A program made the position numbers and the translations under genes. 64,000 nucleotides of DNA, from NCBI RefSeq assembly GCF_024707545.1, contig NZ_CP062229.1, forward strand, positions 2,957,501 to 3,021,500, written 5' to 3'. A model generated the notes under the pieces. The model saw only the letters and a list, made by a program, of their open reading frames with translations. It did not search any database and was not told where the DNA came from. The DNA comes from Mesorhizobium onobrychidis (lineage in GTDB: Bacteria; Pseudomonadota; Alphaproteobacteria; Rhizobiales; Rhizobiaceae). Below are positions 63,835-64,000 of this stretch, in pieces. Each line of letters opens with the position of its first letter. Positions within the stretch are counted from its first letter, which is position 1.

Positions 63835-64000
63835 TCACGGGTTCCATCCGCCGCTGCCGTACTGACGGGTAATGATTTCGAGAAGATGACCGTTCGGGTC
63901 CTCGAAATAAACGCCGCGGCCGCCGTCGTGGTGGTTGATCTCGCCCAACTGCGTCCAGCCAGGGTCAGCCCAGTACGGGAGGTTCCGTTCACGAATCCTA
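63835..64000 (-). CDS. VOC-superfamily protein, C-terminal part (cut by window edge)
   Basis: The last 55 codons of a reverse-strand gene. It reads GEINHHDGGRGVYFEDPNGHLLEIITRQYGSGGWNP before the TGA, with the typical VYFEDPNGHLLEI block whose Glu binds metal in glyoxalase-fold proteins. The rest lies beyond the right edge. Confidence 0.85.
   Translation of the reverse strand, partial: RIRERNLPYWADPGWTQLGEINHHDGGRGVYFEDPNGHLLEIITRQYGSGGWNP

Overview
The window is GC-rich chromosomal DNA from an alphaproteobacterium of the order Rhizobiales, most likely Mesorhizobium or a close relative. This rests on a dctB-dctA divergon with a sigma-54 promoter, a DUF982 gene, and interspersed palindromic repeats of types I recognise from Mesorhizobium intergenic DNA. 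No rRNA, tRNA, CRISPR array or intact insertion sequence was seen. Gene density is high, with many one-component regulators (LysR x3, Lrp, MocR, HxlR) next to small metabolic operons.

Layout. 1-4.2 kb: 5' end of dctB, dctA, a family 2 glycosyltransferase, an orphan HigA-type antitoxin and a DUF982 gene. 4.3-16.7 kb: a polyamine-type ABC importer (ATPase, Tat-exported binding protein, two permeases), then a LysR regulator, an M20 amidohydrolase, an amidinotransferase-fold hydrolase, ornithine cyclodeaminase and an Lrp regulator. Together these look like uptake and breakdown of an arginine-derived or guanidino compound. A SnoaL-like protein, an SDR/LysR pair and a VOC protein follow. 16.9-29.8 kb: an MFS permease, then a surface-polysaccharide island with UDP-xylose synthase, GalE, Wzt/Wzm exporter, a glycosyltransferase-methyltransferase fusion, three more glycosyltransferases and a polysaccharide deacetylase. 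Decayed glycosyltransferase remnants lie within or beside it.

29.8-42 kb: an FtsH paralogue, a GFA-family/dehydrogenase pair with HxlR, and a second polyamine-type ABC importer divergent from a MocR regulator and a D-amino-acid-dehydrogenase-like oxidase. 41.2-49.5 kb: a LysR regulon (cupin, MFS exporter, two aldo-keto reductases, SDR, NmrA-like protein, flavodoxin). A cytochrome P460/DUF4405 pair sits between the LysR gene and this operon, and the LysR 5' end with its promoter is duplicated on the far side. Two genes of this operon carry frameshifts.

49.5-64 kb: small proteins and repeats, then HTTM-like and DCC-family redox genes that share an upstream motif. Further on are an acyltransferase, a methyltransferase, a three-part BTAD / alpha-beta hydrolase / cyclase-like fusion with an altered cyclase site, an aldo-keto reductase, a DUF4105 membrane protein, an MFS permease, a NicO-type metal transporter, an internally deleted MFS gene, and a VOC gene cut by the right edge.

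The best candidates for new biology are the HTTM/DCC pair with a shared operator-like motif, the BTAD-hydrolase-pseudocyclase fusion, the guanidino-compound block, and the duplicated LysR operator flanking the P460/DUF4405 cassette. All functional links are inferred from sequence and context; no database search was run.
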